Source of the DNA: Flavobacterium ajazii
Lineage (GTDB): Bacteria; Bacteroidota; Bacteroidia; Flavobacteriales; Flavobacteriaceae
Length of the DNA stretch: 64,000 bases
NCBI RefSeq assembly: GCF_010614725.1
Contig: NZ_JAAEHL010000011.1
Location: forward strand, 174,049 to 238,048
Reading direction: 5' to 3'
Both the position numbers and the translations under genes were made by a program. Below, one piece after another: positions 16,890-26,297 of the stretch. The stretch's first letter is position 1. Each line of letters opens with the position of its first letter. The notes below the pieces were generated by a model. The model saw only the letters and a list, made by a program, of their open reading frames with translations, had not been told where the DNA came from and made no database searches.

Positions 16890-19250
16890 ATGATACAAAA
16901 AATAAGCATTAATAATTTCGGTCTTTTCAAAAATTATTCTTGGGAAACAAATATTGGTTCTTCGGAGACATTTAGATTGGTTAATATTATTTATGGAAGA
17001 AATTATTCCGGTAAGACAACTTTATCTCGGATTTTCAAATCAATTGAGGATGGTAGAGTACATGAAAATTTTTCCAATTCCAATTTTTCAATTACTGTTA
17101 ATGGCGGAACGGTTATTACACAAAATAACTTAGAAAGTTTTGGAACTGATAAAAAGGTAAGAGTATATAATACCGATTTTGTAAATGACAATCTGAGTTG
17201 GCTTCACAATATTGATGGTTCAATCAAGCCATTTACAATATTAGGCGCAAAAAATGTAGAACTTGATAGAAAAATTAATGAGTTAGAAGCAACTTTGGGG
17301 AACACAGAAGACAATACTGGTCTATTTGGCGAATTAATCGAAGCCACAAAAAACTTTGAAAATAGTAGGTTGGCGTTAGAAACCAAACAAATGGATTTAG
17401 ACGGTAAACTTAGAACAAAAGCACAAAATATAAAAAACAATGCTTCCCTTTATAACTATCCAACATATCAAATCAATACAATCAAAGGAGATATTTCAAC
17501 ATTGAAAGATACTTCAATATTATCTGATGATGAAACTGATAAAAAAAAGTTACTACTTAAGGAAGATTCCAAAGGCAATATTAATAAAATCAATACAATC
17601 AAAATAGATTTTGAAAATCTTTATGATAAAACTAATTCATTACTGAGTCGGGAAATTAAAATAAGTGAACCAATCGCAGATTTGCTTAATGATTCATTAT
17701 TACAAGAGTGGGTGAGATTAGGAATTGAAAGACATAAGAATAAAAGAGAAAAATGTGGGTTCTGTGGAAATCCATTACCGCAGAATATTTGGGAAAAAAT
17801 TGATGCACATTTCAGTAAAGAATCTGAAGACTTAAGAAAGGAAATAGAACAATTAGTCAGAGAATTAGATGAATTGAGTATCACTGTTTCTAATTATATT
17901 TCAATACAAAAAGATGATTTTTATGCAACACTCGGAATTGATTTTCAAAGCATATCATCAGATTGGGCGAGTGAAACAAAGACTTTTAAAAAATATATTG
18001 ATGAACTTATAAATGCATTAAAGGGTAGGATCAAAGATATCTTTAAAATAAATACTTTACCAGTAATCGAAAGTAATACAAATCAACTAAATCAAATCCT
18101 TGAAAATTTAAATGCATTAGTAGATATACATAATGAAAAAACAAATTCTCTCTCGACAGATCAAAAGAAAGCCAGAGCCGATCTTCGAATATCAGAAATT
18201 GGAAAGTACATAAAAGATATTGATTATACTAAGTATGTTGAAGATTTAAAAACGTTAAAGGAAAACTATGATATTTTAGATGGTATAAAAAAAATAAAGG
18301 GTAAAGCAATTCGAGATATACAAGAAGAAAAAAGAATTCTAGAAGCACAAGCTAAAGATGAAAGCAAAGGCGCAGAATTAGTTAATCAGCATCTTTCGCA
18401 TTTTTTTGGTCATGATGAACTAAAATTGATTGCTGAAGGCGATTCTCCCAATATTAAATTTAAAATTACACGAGAAGGTTCCGATGCCAAAAATTTAAGT
18501 GAAGGCGAATCAAGTCTAATTTCATTTTGTTATTTCATTGCAAAAATGGAAGATGAAATGAAAGATGATGCAAATATTAACAACCTAATTATATATATTG
18601 ATGACCCAATCTCTAGTTTGGACAGTAATCACATTTTTTTTATGTATAGTTTAATTGAGAGCATTATAGCTAAACCTAAAAAGTACGGTCAATTATTTAT
18701 ATCAACTCATAACTTAGATTTCTTAAAATATTTAAAGAAAATTACGTTTCCAGAAAAATATCAACCTATTCCAACAGAAAAGAAAATTTCATCACTACAA
18801 CATTTTATTATAGAAAGAAAAGGAAAAAGTAATACTCAACTGAATCTTGCTCCCAATTATTTGAAAAATTACATTACTGAATTCAACTATTTATTTGACC
18901 AAATCTATAAGTGTTCAACTGCGGATACAGAAACTATTGCTCATAACTTTCAATATAATTTTGGAAACAATATGCGTAAATTCTTAGAAGCTTATTTGTT
19001 TTATAAATATCCTAGCCATATGCTTACATTGGACCAACGAATAGATAAATTTTTCGAAGGTGAACAAATTTCAATCAATTTAGTAAATCGTGTCGTTAAC
19101 GAATATTCACATTTAGGTGAACATTTTGAACGAAGTTTAGAACCAATCGATGTTGATGCAATTGTAAAAATTGCTCGAGCGGTGCTCCATAGAATCAAAA
19201 ATACTGATCGCGATCAATACGATGCTTTAATAGAGAGTATAACTCTTTAA
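16890..19250 (+). CDS. rloC: RloC/PrrC-like anticodon nuclease (AAA_13 family)
   Basis: This 786-residue SMC/Rad50-like ATPase has Walker A GRNYSGKTT (residues 36-44), ABC signature LSEGES (536-541), Walker B LIIYIDDPISSLDS (Asp571) and an H-loop STHNLDF. Long coiled coils flank a zinc-hook CGFC (Cys289, Cys292), the feature that separates RloC from PrrC. After the ATPase head comes a C-terminal domain with Arg696 and Glu700 (MRKFLEAY) and His741 in NEYSHLGEH. This resembles the Arg-x3-Glu and His catalytic triad known for PrrC. Such enzymes cut tRNA anticodon loops in response to phage or DNA damage. It stands alone, without the type I restriction genes that accompany prrC. Nuclease activity is inferred from motifs. 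Confidence 0.8.
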   Translation: MIQKISINNFGLFKNYSWETNIGSSETFRLVNIIYGRNYSGKTTLSRIFKSIEDGRVHENFSNSNFSITVNGGTVITQNNLESFGTDKKVRVYNTDFVNDNLSWLHNIDGSIKPFTILGAKNVELDRKINELEATLGNTEDNTGLFGELIEATKNFENSRLALETKQMDLDGKLRTKAQNIKNNASLYNYPTYQINTIKGDISTLKDTSILSDDETDKKKLLLKEDSKGNINKINTIKIDFENLYDKTNSLLSREIKISEPIADLLNDSLLQEWVRLGIERHKNKREKCGFCGNPLPQNIWEKIDAHFSKESEDLRKEIEQLVRELDELSITVSNYISIQKDDFYATLGIDFQSISSDWASETKTFKKYIDELINALKGRIKDIFKINTLPVIESNTNQLNQILENLNALVDIHNEKTNSLSTDQKKARADLRISEIGKYIKDIDYTKYVEDLKTLKENYDILDGIKKIKGKAIRDIQEEKRILEAQAKDESKGAELVNQHLSHFFGHDELKLIAEGDSPNIKFKITREGSDAKNLSEGESSLISFCYFIAKMEDEMKDDANINNLIIYIDDPISSLDSNHIFFMYSLIESIIAKPKKYGQLFISTHNLDFLKYLKKITFPEKYQPIPTEKKISSLQHFIIERKGKSNTQLNLAPNYLKNYITEFNYLFDQIYKCSTADTETIAHNFQYNFGNNMRKFLEAYLFYKYPSHMLTLDQRIDKFFEGEQISINLVNRVVNEYSHLGEHFERSLEPIDVDAIVKIARAVLHRIKNTDRDQYDALIESITL

Positions 19251-19289
19251 AGAAAGAAAGTCCAAACTTACAGATAGATCGTTAAAAAA

Positions 19290-19640
19290 ATGATTAAAAA
19301 GATTCTAAAACCAGTATTAACTTCACTAATTCAAATAGTTGTAATAACAATTATCCACAGCAGTTTATACTATTTTTTTCCAATGCAACATAAGTCTATA
19401 GCATCTGGATTGACTATTTTTTACAGCGGAATTATTTTTATAATATCAATTCTTGCTTTTAATTTTTATCTCGAATTTTATAGAAAGAATATTTATCTGA
19501 TTGGATTCGTACTATTGATAATTACAAGTATTTTTCCATTGATGATGTTTGATTGCAGACCATTGAGAAGTCTACTTTTAATAATGCTCTCTCTATCTGG
19601 TTTCTTATCTTCCTGTATAATCCTGAAAAAATCAGGATAA
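19290..19640 (+). CDS. Small four-helix membrane protein, unknown
   Basis: This 116-residue protein is nearly all membrane. About four hydrophobic segments are visible (LIQIVVITIIHSSLYYFF, IFYSGIIFIISILAFNF, LIGFVLLIITSIFPLMM, LLLIMLSLSGFLSSCII). I recognise no family. It starts 39 bp after the anticodon nuclease gene on the same strand and may share its transcript. A short hairpin (ATCCTGA/TCAGGAT, 19620-19638) overlaps its stop codon. Confidence 0.6.
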   Translation: MIKKILKPVLTSLIQIVVITIIHSSLYYFFPMQHKSIASGLTIFYSGIIFIISILAFNFYLEFYRKNIYLIGFVLLIITSIFPLMMFDCRPLRSLLLIMLSLSGFLSSCIILKKSG

Positions 19641-19858
19641 CTTACAATACACAACTCATTTTTAAACAGAGCTTTTTTTATGCTTTTTATTCAGCAAAAA
19701 CTCCATTTATATGATTTTAATTCGGTAAAAAGTCTGAATTTATGTTATAAAATACAAAATCAGTAAAAATATTTATCAGAATTAAGTCTTTGTTTCTCAG
19801 TTGTTTATTGAGAATAAGAGGAGTTTTTAGTAAAAAAATCAAAAAAATATTTTTAAAC

Positions 19859-19893
19859 TTGACTAATTCGATAGAATTAATATTGTATATTTG
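19859..19893 (+). promoter_or_regulatory. Promoter of the SAM-riboswitch transcript
   Basis: TATATTTG at 19886-19893 is a full match to the Bacteroidota -7 element TAnnTTTG. A possible -33 element TTG lies at 19859-19861, a few bases further off than the usual 19-21. Transcription would start near 19900, about 20 nt before the riboswitch, which fits well. Confidence 0.6.
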
Positions 19894-19918
19894 TAGCACA
19901 GAAAAATTCTGAATGATA

Positions 19919-20015
19919 CTTATCCAGAAAGACCGAGGGAGTAGGCCCAGTGACGTCTTAGCAACCTGTTGCCGAATAAGGTGCTAAATCCTTCCCGCTT
20001 TGCGGGACAGATAAG
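19919..20015 (+). promoter_or_regulatory. SAM-I (S-box) riboswitch
   Basis: The closing helix P1 is CTTATC (19919-19924) with GATAAG (20010-20015). Inside are the S-box blocks in order: GAGGGAGTAGGCCC, TTAGCAACCTG, AAGGTGCTAAATCC and a P4-like hairpin CCCGCTTTGCGGG. The family binds S-adenosylmethionine and normally turns off methionine genes when SAM is plentiful. Here it leads into a 32-codon ORF and then a SusC/SusD pair. No T-tailed terminator is evident directly after P1, so the expression platform may act on translation, or may involve the downstream pairing around GGCC at 20217-20232. Confidence 0.93.
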
Positions 20016-20077
20016 AAAGATTTCCATAGTGAATCTGAATAAGATCATCAATGTTAAAAATTATTTATTTAAAAAAA

Positions 20078-20176
20078 ATGAAGACCAAGTTAGTTTTATT
20101 ACGTGCCTATTCTGAAAGTTTGAATTTATTTTTCAACGAAAATAATATTGAAGTTTTCCGAATGCGAAAACACTAA
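20078..20176 (+). CDS. 32-residue ORF directly downstream of the SAM riboswitch
   Basis: An ATG-to-TAA frame of 32 codons begins MKTKLVLLRAYSESL and ends VFRMRKH. It starts 62 nt after the riboswitch and ends 97 nt before the SusC start. The composition looks coding rather than random (an amphipathic middle and a basic end). It could be a leader peptide, a small regulatory protein, or the true first target of the riboswitch. It is not clearly Met-rich (two Met). Confidence 0.5.
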   Translation: MKTKLVLLRAYSESLNLFFNENNIEVFRMRKH

Positions 20177-20273
20177 TTTCTTTCTCACTTTTCCTTTTTA
20201 AATAACATTTCACTAAGGCCTTTTAGCAAGGGCCCGGGAACTCTTTTGTCCAATTTTAAATTAAAAAATTACT

Positions 20274-23200
20274 ATGAAAAAAATCTTGCTAAGCTTCTTA
20301 TTTCTGCTCAGTATACTCTCAGGCAGTCTTTTTGCACAAGACCGAACGATCAACGGAACTGTCAGGGATTCCGAAAACGGAGAACCTTTGCCGGGTGTTA
20401 CTATTCTTGCACCTGTAAGCGGTAAAACTTCCATCAGTGACAGTAACGGTCAGTTTTCTATCGCTGTGACATCAAATGAGAAACAGCTTTCTTTTAGTTA
20501 TTTGGGATATAAAACTTTAGAAAAAAATACCAGTTCCTCTTTTAACGATATTCGTCTGGCTTCTGAAAATACAGCATTAAAAGAAGTTTTAGTTGTTGGT
20601 TATGGTACACAGAGCAAAAAAGAATTTACAGGTTCTGCAGCCCGCATAACTGCCAAAACCATTAAAGATATTCCGGTTCAGAGTTTTGAGCAGACACTTA
20701 TTGGCAAGGCTTCAGGAGTAAATGTTTCCACACCGAGCGGGGTTTTGAATGACCCTCCGGTGATCAGGATTCGCGGTGTGAATTCTATCTCGTTAAGTTC
20801 TTATCCGTTAGTAGTGGTAGACGGAATTCCGGTAAATACAGGCGATGTTTCAACCACAAATTCGGTAGCGAATAATCCGCTTTCAGATATAAATCCGGCA
20901 GATATTGAATCGATCGATATTCTTAAAGATGCGGCATCAACCTCAATTTATGGATCTCGTGCAGCGGGCGGAGTACTTTTAATTACCACTAAAAAAGGAA
21001 AAGCAGGCAAAGCCAAAGTAACGTATGATACCTGGGTCGGAATTACAAGAGCTACCAGACAGCCTGATCTTTTGAACAACATACAATACGAAGACATTAA
21101 AAACGAAGCCGTTTTAAACAGTAAAATATTATCCGGGAACGAAAATAATGCTTCGGTAGCATCGGCACTTTTTTTTCCTTCTTATGATGCAAATGGTAAT
21201 CGGGTAAATACAGAATGGAAAGATCAGGTATATCGTGATGCGGTTTCTCAAAATCACAATCTCGGAATTTCAGGCGGGACAGAACATACAAAATATTATT
21301 TTTCTGCCAATTATTCGAAACAGGAAGGAATTACAGTAGACAATAATTTCGAAAGAAAAGGGGCAAGGTTTAATATCGATCACGATGTAAACAAATGGCT
21401 GAAACTGGGCGGAAATCTGTCTTACAACAATACCTTCAATCAGGCACAAAACACAGGATCATTAGGCAGCAGTGGTCTGTTGTTAATTGGTGCAGCGCGT
21501 TTAGCTTTTGCATTGCCGCCAAATGTAGCTGTTTATAATGCTGATGGGACTTATAATTTAAGTGCTACAGGTACTACAAGTCCGGGAAATAACTTGTTCA
21601 CTAATACTTTATGGCATCCTGGGGCATTGTTTGACAACAGCAGTTACACAAGTTCTAATGATCATTTTGTTGGAAATGTTCACGCCACAATTACCTTTTT
21701 TGAAGGATTTAAATTCAACAGTAATTATGGCATTGACAGGTTAAGATCTGAAAATATTACCTATTTGAGTCCGAATCTGGGATCGTCAGCTTATGCAACA
21801 GGAGGTTCTTCAACTAACATCTCGGCTTTGAGAAACAATTACAATTTTACAAACAGTTTGTCTTTTGACAGGCGCTTTGGAGAAAACCATCATATTGCAG
21901 CTCTTGCCGGATATGATGTTCAGAAATTTGAAAACTCGTCATGGGGAGCGAACCAGACTAATGCTTCAGATCCTTTCTTTGAAAATTATCAGGGAACATG
22001 GGGAACTATCAAATCAGCAGGAAATGATTTGTCAGAAAGACTTTTTCTTTCTTCTTTCTTCAGGTTATCCTATGATTATGCAGGAAAATATTTCATTACA
22101 GGAAACTTTAGAAAAGACGGAAACTCTGCTTTGGGGGTAAGTACAAAATACGGAAACTTTGGTGGTGTATCTGCCGGATGGTCTCTTAGCGAAGAGTCTT
22201 TCTTTAAAAACAGCAGTATTTCAAACTACCTGAATTCACTTAAATTAAAAGCGAGCTGGGGAAGAGTGGGTAACGGAAATCTTTCTTCGGCATACGCTTC
22301 ACAAAACCTTTACAGTTCATCTATCTACGGAACAGCTGCAACATGGGCACTTGCACAGGCAGGAAACGAAGATTTGGGCTGGGAAACAAGCGACCAGACA
22401 AATATTGGTCTTGAAGCAGGATTTTTTAAGGACAGACTGCAATTCACGGCAGATTATTTCAATAACGACGTAAACGGATTGATCTTAAGTACGCCGCAAT
22501 CACCTTCAAAAGGAATTCCGGGAAATGCGATTCTTTCAAACGTGGGATCTATGTACAACAGAGGATTTGAACTTGGGCTTAATGCTTCCATCATAAATAA
22601 AGAAGATTTTCAATGGAAAGCTTCATTCAATTATACCCATGTGAAGAATAAAGTTACGGCTCTTGCCGAAGGAAATACAGATATTATTGGTTATACACAG
22701 GTTACGACAGAAGCGAATAATGTGACCAGAGTAGGATATTCTGCCGGTAGCCTTTACGGAGCGGTAAGTGCGGGTGTAAATCCGGAGAACGGCCGCCGAA
22801 TTTTCATCAACAAAAATGGAGAAAAAGTACAGTACAGTGCAGCAGTTCCTACAGGACAAAGCAACTGGACATATCTTGACGGAACAACCGCAGCAGCGAT
22901 TACAGTAGCAGATTATCAGGTTTTAGGAAATGCGCTGCCGGTTTGGTATGGAGGTTTAACCAATAATCTGCAATACAAAGCCTTTGATTTTACAGTAGGT
23001 TTCACGTATTCAGGAGGAAATAAAGTGATGAACAATACCAGAGGAACACTTTTAGATCAGCGTTTTTACAATAACTCAACCGAAGTTTTAAACCGTTGGA
23101 CAACTCCGGGACAGGTAACCAATATTCCGAGACTGGTTTACAACGATGTTATTTCAAACGGATCAAGCGGATTTGCAATTTCGGATAATGCTGAAAAAGC

Positions 23201-23444
23201 TGATTTTTTAAGATTACAGCAACTGGCAATTGGTTTTTCGCTTCCAAGGGACATTCTTTCAAAAGTAGAATTATCAGCTGTTAGAATTTATGCGCAGGCA
23301 ACAAATCTTTTCTTAATCACATCCTATTCAGGAACAGATCCGGAAACTTCTTCAAACGGAAATTCAACAACATCTATGGGTGTCGAAAAAAACTCCGTAG
23401 GACAGGGAAGAACGTTTACACTTGGTCTTAATGTCAGTTTTTAA
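20274..23444 (+). CDS. SusC/RagA-type TonB-linked outer-membrane transporter
   Basis: This 1056-residue outer-membrane beta-barrel imports bound ligand with TonB energy. Order: signal peptide (ends SLFAQ), CarboxypepD_reg-like domain (about 24-105), TonB-box region (EVLVVGYGTQSKKEF), plug (about 115-235, with SIDILKDAASTSIYGSRAAGGV) and barrel, ending in Phe (LGLNVSF). There is no STN domain, so no sigma/anti-sigma signalling is expected. It lies under a SAM-I riboswitch and is followed 20 bp on by its SusD partner, then by peptidases. The pair therefore probably takes up peptides or another methionine source rather than a glycan; this substrate call is inference. Confidence 0.93.
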   Translation: MKKILLSFLFLLSILSGSLFAQDRTINGTVRDSENGEPLPGVTILAPVSGKTSISDSNGQFSIAVTSNEKQLSFSYLGYKTLEKNTSSSFNDIRLASENTALKEVLVVGYGTQSKKEFTGSAARITAKTIKDIPVQSFEQTLIGKASGVNVSTPSGVLNDPPVIRIRGVNSISLSSYPLVVVDGIPVNTGDVSTTNSVANNPLSDINPADIESIDILKDAASTSIYGSRAAGGVLLITTKKGKAGKAKVTYDTWVGITRATRQPDLLNNIQYEDIKNEAVLNSKILSGNENNASVASALFFPSYDANGNRVNTEWKDQVYRDAVSQNHNLGISGGTEHTKYYFSANYSKQEGITVDNNFERKGARFNIDHDVNKWLKLGGNLSYNNTFNQAQNTGSLGSSGLLLIGAARLAFALPPNVAVYNADGTYNLSATGTTSPGNNLFTNTLWHPGALFDNSSYTSSNDHFVGNVHATITFFEGFKFNSNYGIDRLRSENITYLSPNLGSSAYATGGSSTNISALRNNYNFTNSLSFDRRFGENHHIAALAGYDVQKFENSSWGANQTNASDPFFENYQGTWGTIKSAGNDLSERLFLSSFFRLSYDYAGKYFITGNFRKDGNSALGVSTKYGNFGGVSAGWSLSEESFFKNSSISNYLNSLKLKASWGRVGNGNLSSAYASQNLYSSSIYGTAATWALAQAGNEDLGWETSDQTNIGLEAGFFKDRLQFTADYFNNDVNGLILSTPQSPSKGIPGNAILSNVGSMYNRGFELGLNASIINKEDFQWKASFNYTHVKNKVTALAEGNTDIIGYTQVTTEANNVTRVGYSAGSLYGAVSAGVNPENGRRIFINKNGEKVQYSAAVPTGQSNWTYLDGTTAAAITVADYQVLGNALPVWYGGLTNNLQYKAFDFTVGFTYSGGNKVMNNTRGTLLDQRFYNNSTEVLNRWTTPGQVTNIPRLVYNDVISNGSSGFAISDNAEKADFLRLQQLAIGFSLPRDILSKVELSAVRIYAQATNLFLITSYSGTDPETSSNGNSTTSMGVEKNSVGQGRTFTLGLNVSF

Positions 23445-23463
23445 TAACGAATAAAAAATTATC

Positions 23464-24921
23464 ATGAAAACATATTTCAAATTACATAGAAAACCGGTTT
23501 TAGCTTTATTGTTATTTTCAAGTATTCTGCTGACTTCCTGCGAAAATAATGAAGATTTAAATATTGCTCCCGAAACTACAATCTCAGACAAGGATATTTT
23601 TAAAACTCCGGCAAGAATCGAAGGTTTGGTAAACGGAATTTACAAAGCATTTAAAGGAGCAAGTTTATACGGAGGCCGTATACTTTTATACCAGGATCAG
23701 CGTGGGGAAGACTTTATTAACATTACAGCAAATACCTATACAGGTTATGAAAGCTGGAATAATTCATATAGCTCTGGATCCAATGATATCAATAATTTAT
23801 GGTCACAAGCATATTCTGCAATCAATAACGCTAATATTCTGATTGAAGGACTGGCAGTAAATCAGGGTGTAATTACCGAAGAAAAAGCAAAACAATACAT
23901 CGGTGAAGCGAAACTGGTAAGGGCTTTGGCCTATTATACGCTGGTTATCAATTTCGGACAGCCTTATAATAAAGATGCAGGTGCGTCAAAAGGGCTTCCA
24001 TTGCGATTAAAAGCAGAAACAGGAACTGCAAATAATGATTTTGCAAGAAGCTCTGTGGCAGAAATTTATACGCAGATTTTAAAAGATTTAGACGACGCCG
24101 AAGCAGCACTGCCACAGAGTTATTCAACTGCAGATCTGAATACGACCAGAGCACACGTAAGTACTGCAATTGCTATAAAAACCAGAGTATATCTGACGCA
24201 AAACAACTGGCCAAAAGTAATCGAAGAAGCACAGAAACTCGCACCACAGACTCAGGCACCGTTTTCTACTACAGCAAGTGAGGTCAAACACGCTTTACAG
24301 TCTGATATTACGGTGATCTTTTCTTCAAATTATGCTACTGTCGAATCTATTTTCAGTATTCCGATGAGTTCTCTGGATTCGTATACAGGACAATCATCGA
24401 TAGCGTATATCTACAATACTAATTTAGAATATTACCTGAATCCAAGCGGAATTTTAGGAGATGCACAATGGAGAGCAGCCGATAACAGACGTAATTTGAC
24501 CAGAACGGTTTCCGGAAAACAATATTTTAAAAAGTATGCCAAGCCATCCCCGTTTTTAGATTATATCCCCGTGATCAGATACTCAGAAGTATTGCTGAAT
24601 TACGCTGAAGCAGCTGCCAAAACAGGAAATCTGACACTTGCGGCGAATCTTTTAACAGCAGTTCATCAGCGTTCTGATGCTTCGTATGTGTTTGATTCAG
24701 CGGTAACTTCAGATCAAAACCAATTGATTCAGGCGATTTGGAAAGAACGCAGAATCGAGTTATTGGGAGAAGGTTTCCGTGGTCCGGATTTGCTTCGTAA
24801 CCTGCAGACGCTTCCGGCAAAAGGAGACAGTAAGTTACAGACACCGGCAGTTTTACCTACAGATGCAAATTATATTTTCCCGCCGGCCAATACAGAACTT
24901 TCAGCTAATAAATTATACTAA
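23464..24921 (+). CDS. SusD/RagB-type surface lipoprotein
   Basis: This 485-residue substrate-binding lid of the SusC pore has a signal peptide with a lipobox (SSILLTSC). TPR-like helices follow, with the RagB/SusD marks WSQAYSAINNANILIEG, EAKLVRALAYYTLV and, near the end, WKERRIELLGEGFRGPDLLR. It starts 20 bp after the SusC stop. Length is typical. Together with SusC it would capture the ligand at the cell surface. Confidence 0.92.
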   Translation: MKTYFKLHRKPVLALLLFSSILLTSCENNEDLNIAPETTISDKDIFKTPARIEGLVNGIYKAFKGASLYGGRILLYQDQRGEDFINITANTYTGYESWNNSYSSGSNDINNLWSQAYSAINNANILIEGLAVNQGVITEEKAKQYIGEAKLVRALAYYTLVINFGQPYNKDAGASKGLPLRLKAETGTANNDFARSSVAEIYTQILKDLDDAEAALPQSYSTADLNTTRAHVSTAIAIKTRVYLTQNNWPKVIEEAQKLAPQTQAPFSTTASEVKHALQSDITVIFSSNYATVESIFSIPMSSLDSYTGQSSIAYIYNTNLEYYLNPSGILGDAQWRAADNRRNLTRTVSGKQYFKKYAKPSPFLDYIPVIRYSEVLLNYAEAAAKTGNLTLAANLLTAVHQRSDASYVFDSAVTSDQNQLIQAIWKERRIELLGEGFRGPDLLRNLQTLPAKGDSKLQTPAVLPTDANYIFPPANTELSANKLY

Positions 24922-24941
24922 ACCAAATATAATTAACCACG

Positions 24942-24976
24942 AAACTTTGTCAAGGCCTAACACTTTGGCAAAGTTT
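24942..24976 (+). other. Intercistronic hairpin between SusD and TlpA genes
   Basis: AAACTTTG (24942-24949) pairs with CAAAGTTT (24969-24976) around a 19-nt loop. No strong T-run follows. It could lower or stabilise expression of one side of the operon, as intercistronic stems after SusD genes often do. Confidence 0.4.
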
Positions 24977-24994
24977 TACTAAAAATCAAATACA

Positions 24995-25978
24995 ATGAAA
25001 AAGATATTATTAGGTTTTGCTTTGTTTTTGGGAATAACGCAGACTCAGGCACAAGAAAATAATTTGCAATTAAAAGGAACTGTTGTCGATACCGTTGCAC
25101 AGTATGTTTACCTGCAAAAGTTTCATAATAAAATGTTTACCACAATTGATTCGGTAAAGGTTAAAGACGGAAGTTTTAGTTTTAAAACAAAAATAAAAAC
25201 ACCGGAATTATATGGTTTGAGCGTTAATACAGTGAATATTCCGCTTTATGTTTTTCTTGAAAAAGGACCAATTTCAGTAAAATTAAGTCCAAAGAAAAAT
25301 TACAGCAGTTCGGTTGTTGAAGGTTCTGCATCACAGGATTTATTCGAAACGTACAAAAAAACAAAAGATGTAGAAATCAGTAAATTCATTACAGAACATC
25401 CAACGTCGATCGTATCGGCTTATGTGCTGTACAGAAACTGGTCGTACAGATTAACACCAGATCAGATCACACAGAATATTTCTTTACTGGATAAAAGTCT
25501 TCAAAGTTCCACTTACGTGAAAGAATTAAAAGAACTGGTTACCGTACTAAACGGATTGGCGGTTGGAAAAAAAGCCCCTGATTTCACAGCCAACGATCCG
25601 GAAGGAAAACCAGTTCGTCTTTCACAAAACCTAAAAGGCTATACTTTGGTAGATTTCTGGGCTTCATGGTGCGGACCTTGCCGAAAAGAAAACCCAAATA
25701 TCGTTGCTGCTTACAAAGAATTTCACGACAAAGGATTCAACATTATCGGAATCTCGCTGGATAAAAAGAAAGAAAACTGGATTAAAGGAATTCAGGATGA
25801 TAATCTAAACTGGCTTCAGGTTTCTGAATTGGTTTACTGGAACAGCGCAATCGCAAAATTATACGGAGTAAGAGCCATTCCTGCCAATTACTTAGTGGAT
25901 TCTAAAGGAATCATCGTAGCAAGAAACCTTCGCGGAGAAGAATTGCAGTCGACACTTAAATCGCTTTTGGATAAATAA
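24995..25978 (+). CDS. TlpA-type thiol:disulfide oxidoreductase
   Basis: This 327-residue periplasmic thioredoxin-fold protein has a signal peptide (ends TQAQ), a DUF4369-like beta-rich domain (about 25-110), a linker helix region, and an AhpC/TSA-Redoxin domain from about 185. The redox motif is WCGPC (in FWASWCGPCRKEN), and the cis-Pro loop reads GVRAIPANYLVD. Such proteins reduce disulfides or handle thiols in the periplasm. Here it lies between SusCD and two peptidases in a methionine-linked operon. It may reduce cystine links in imported peptides, which is inference. Confidence 0.85.
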   Translation: MKKILLGFALFLGITQTQAQENNLQLKGTVVDTVAQYVYLQKFHNKMFTTIDSVKVKDGSFSFKTKIKTPELYGLSVNTVNIPLYVFLEKGPISVKLSPKKNYSSSVVEGSASQDLFETYKKTKDVEISKFITEHPTSIVSAYVLYRNWSYRLTPDQITQNISLLDKSLQSSTYVKELKELVTVLNGLAVGKKAPDFTANDPEGKPVRLSQNLKGYTLVDFWASWCGPCRKENPNIVAAYKEFHDKGFNIIGISLDKKKENWIKGIQDDNLNWLQVSELVYWNSAIAKLYGVRAIPANYLVDSKGIIVARNLRGEELQSTLKSLLDK

Positions 25979-25984
25979 TAAGAA

Positions 25985-26120
25985 TTAAACACATAGAAAC
26001 ATAGATTAAAATTTCAATAAAAATGGGTCAGAAAAAACTGGTTTTCACACAGAGCTATGTGTTTTGAAGCAAAGTGAAACGCCTTTTAAGTCTATGAAAA
26101 CTATGATTCTATGTGTTTAA
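25985..26120. repeat. 136-bp terminal-inverted-repeat element, copy 1
   Basis: The element begins TTAAACACATAGAAACATAG and ends CTATGATTCTATGTGTTTAA, which are imperfect inverted repeats. It has no coding capacity. A nearly identical copy in the same orientation follows after 20 bp, and diverged copies lie at 31223-31362 and 31397-31478. It resembles a MITE or a dispersed folding element. Confidence 0.75.
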
Positions 26121-26140
26121 ATAAAATGTCCTGAAAATAA

Positions 26141-26277
26141 TTAAACACATAGAAACATAGATTAAAATTTCAATAAAAAAGGTTTTAAAAAAAACTAGTT
26201 TTCACACATAGCTATGTGTTTTGAAGCAAAGTGAAACGCCTTTTGAGTCTATGAAAACTATGATTCTATGTGTTAAA
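26141..26277. repeat. Terminal-inverted-repeat element, copy 2
   Basis: This is nearly identical over its length to copy 1 at 25985-26120, with the same ends and the same internal block AAGCAAAGTGAAACGCCTTTT. The two copies fill the whole gap between the TlpA and M14 genes. Confidence 0.75.
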
Positions 26278-26297
26278 CCAATAAACAACAGCAAAAA

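Noticed and set aside
15242..19640. An integrative element covering the accessory patch
   Set aside because: No integrase, transposase, tRNA target or flanking duplication is visible; only weak direct repeats near 15190.
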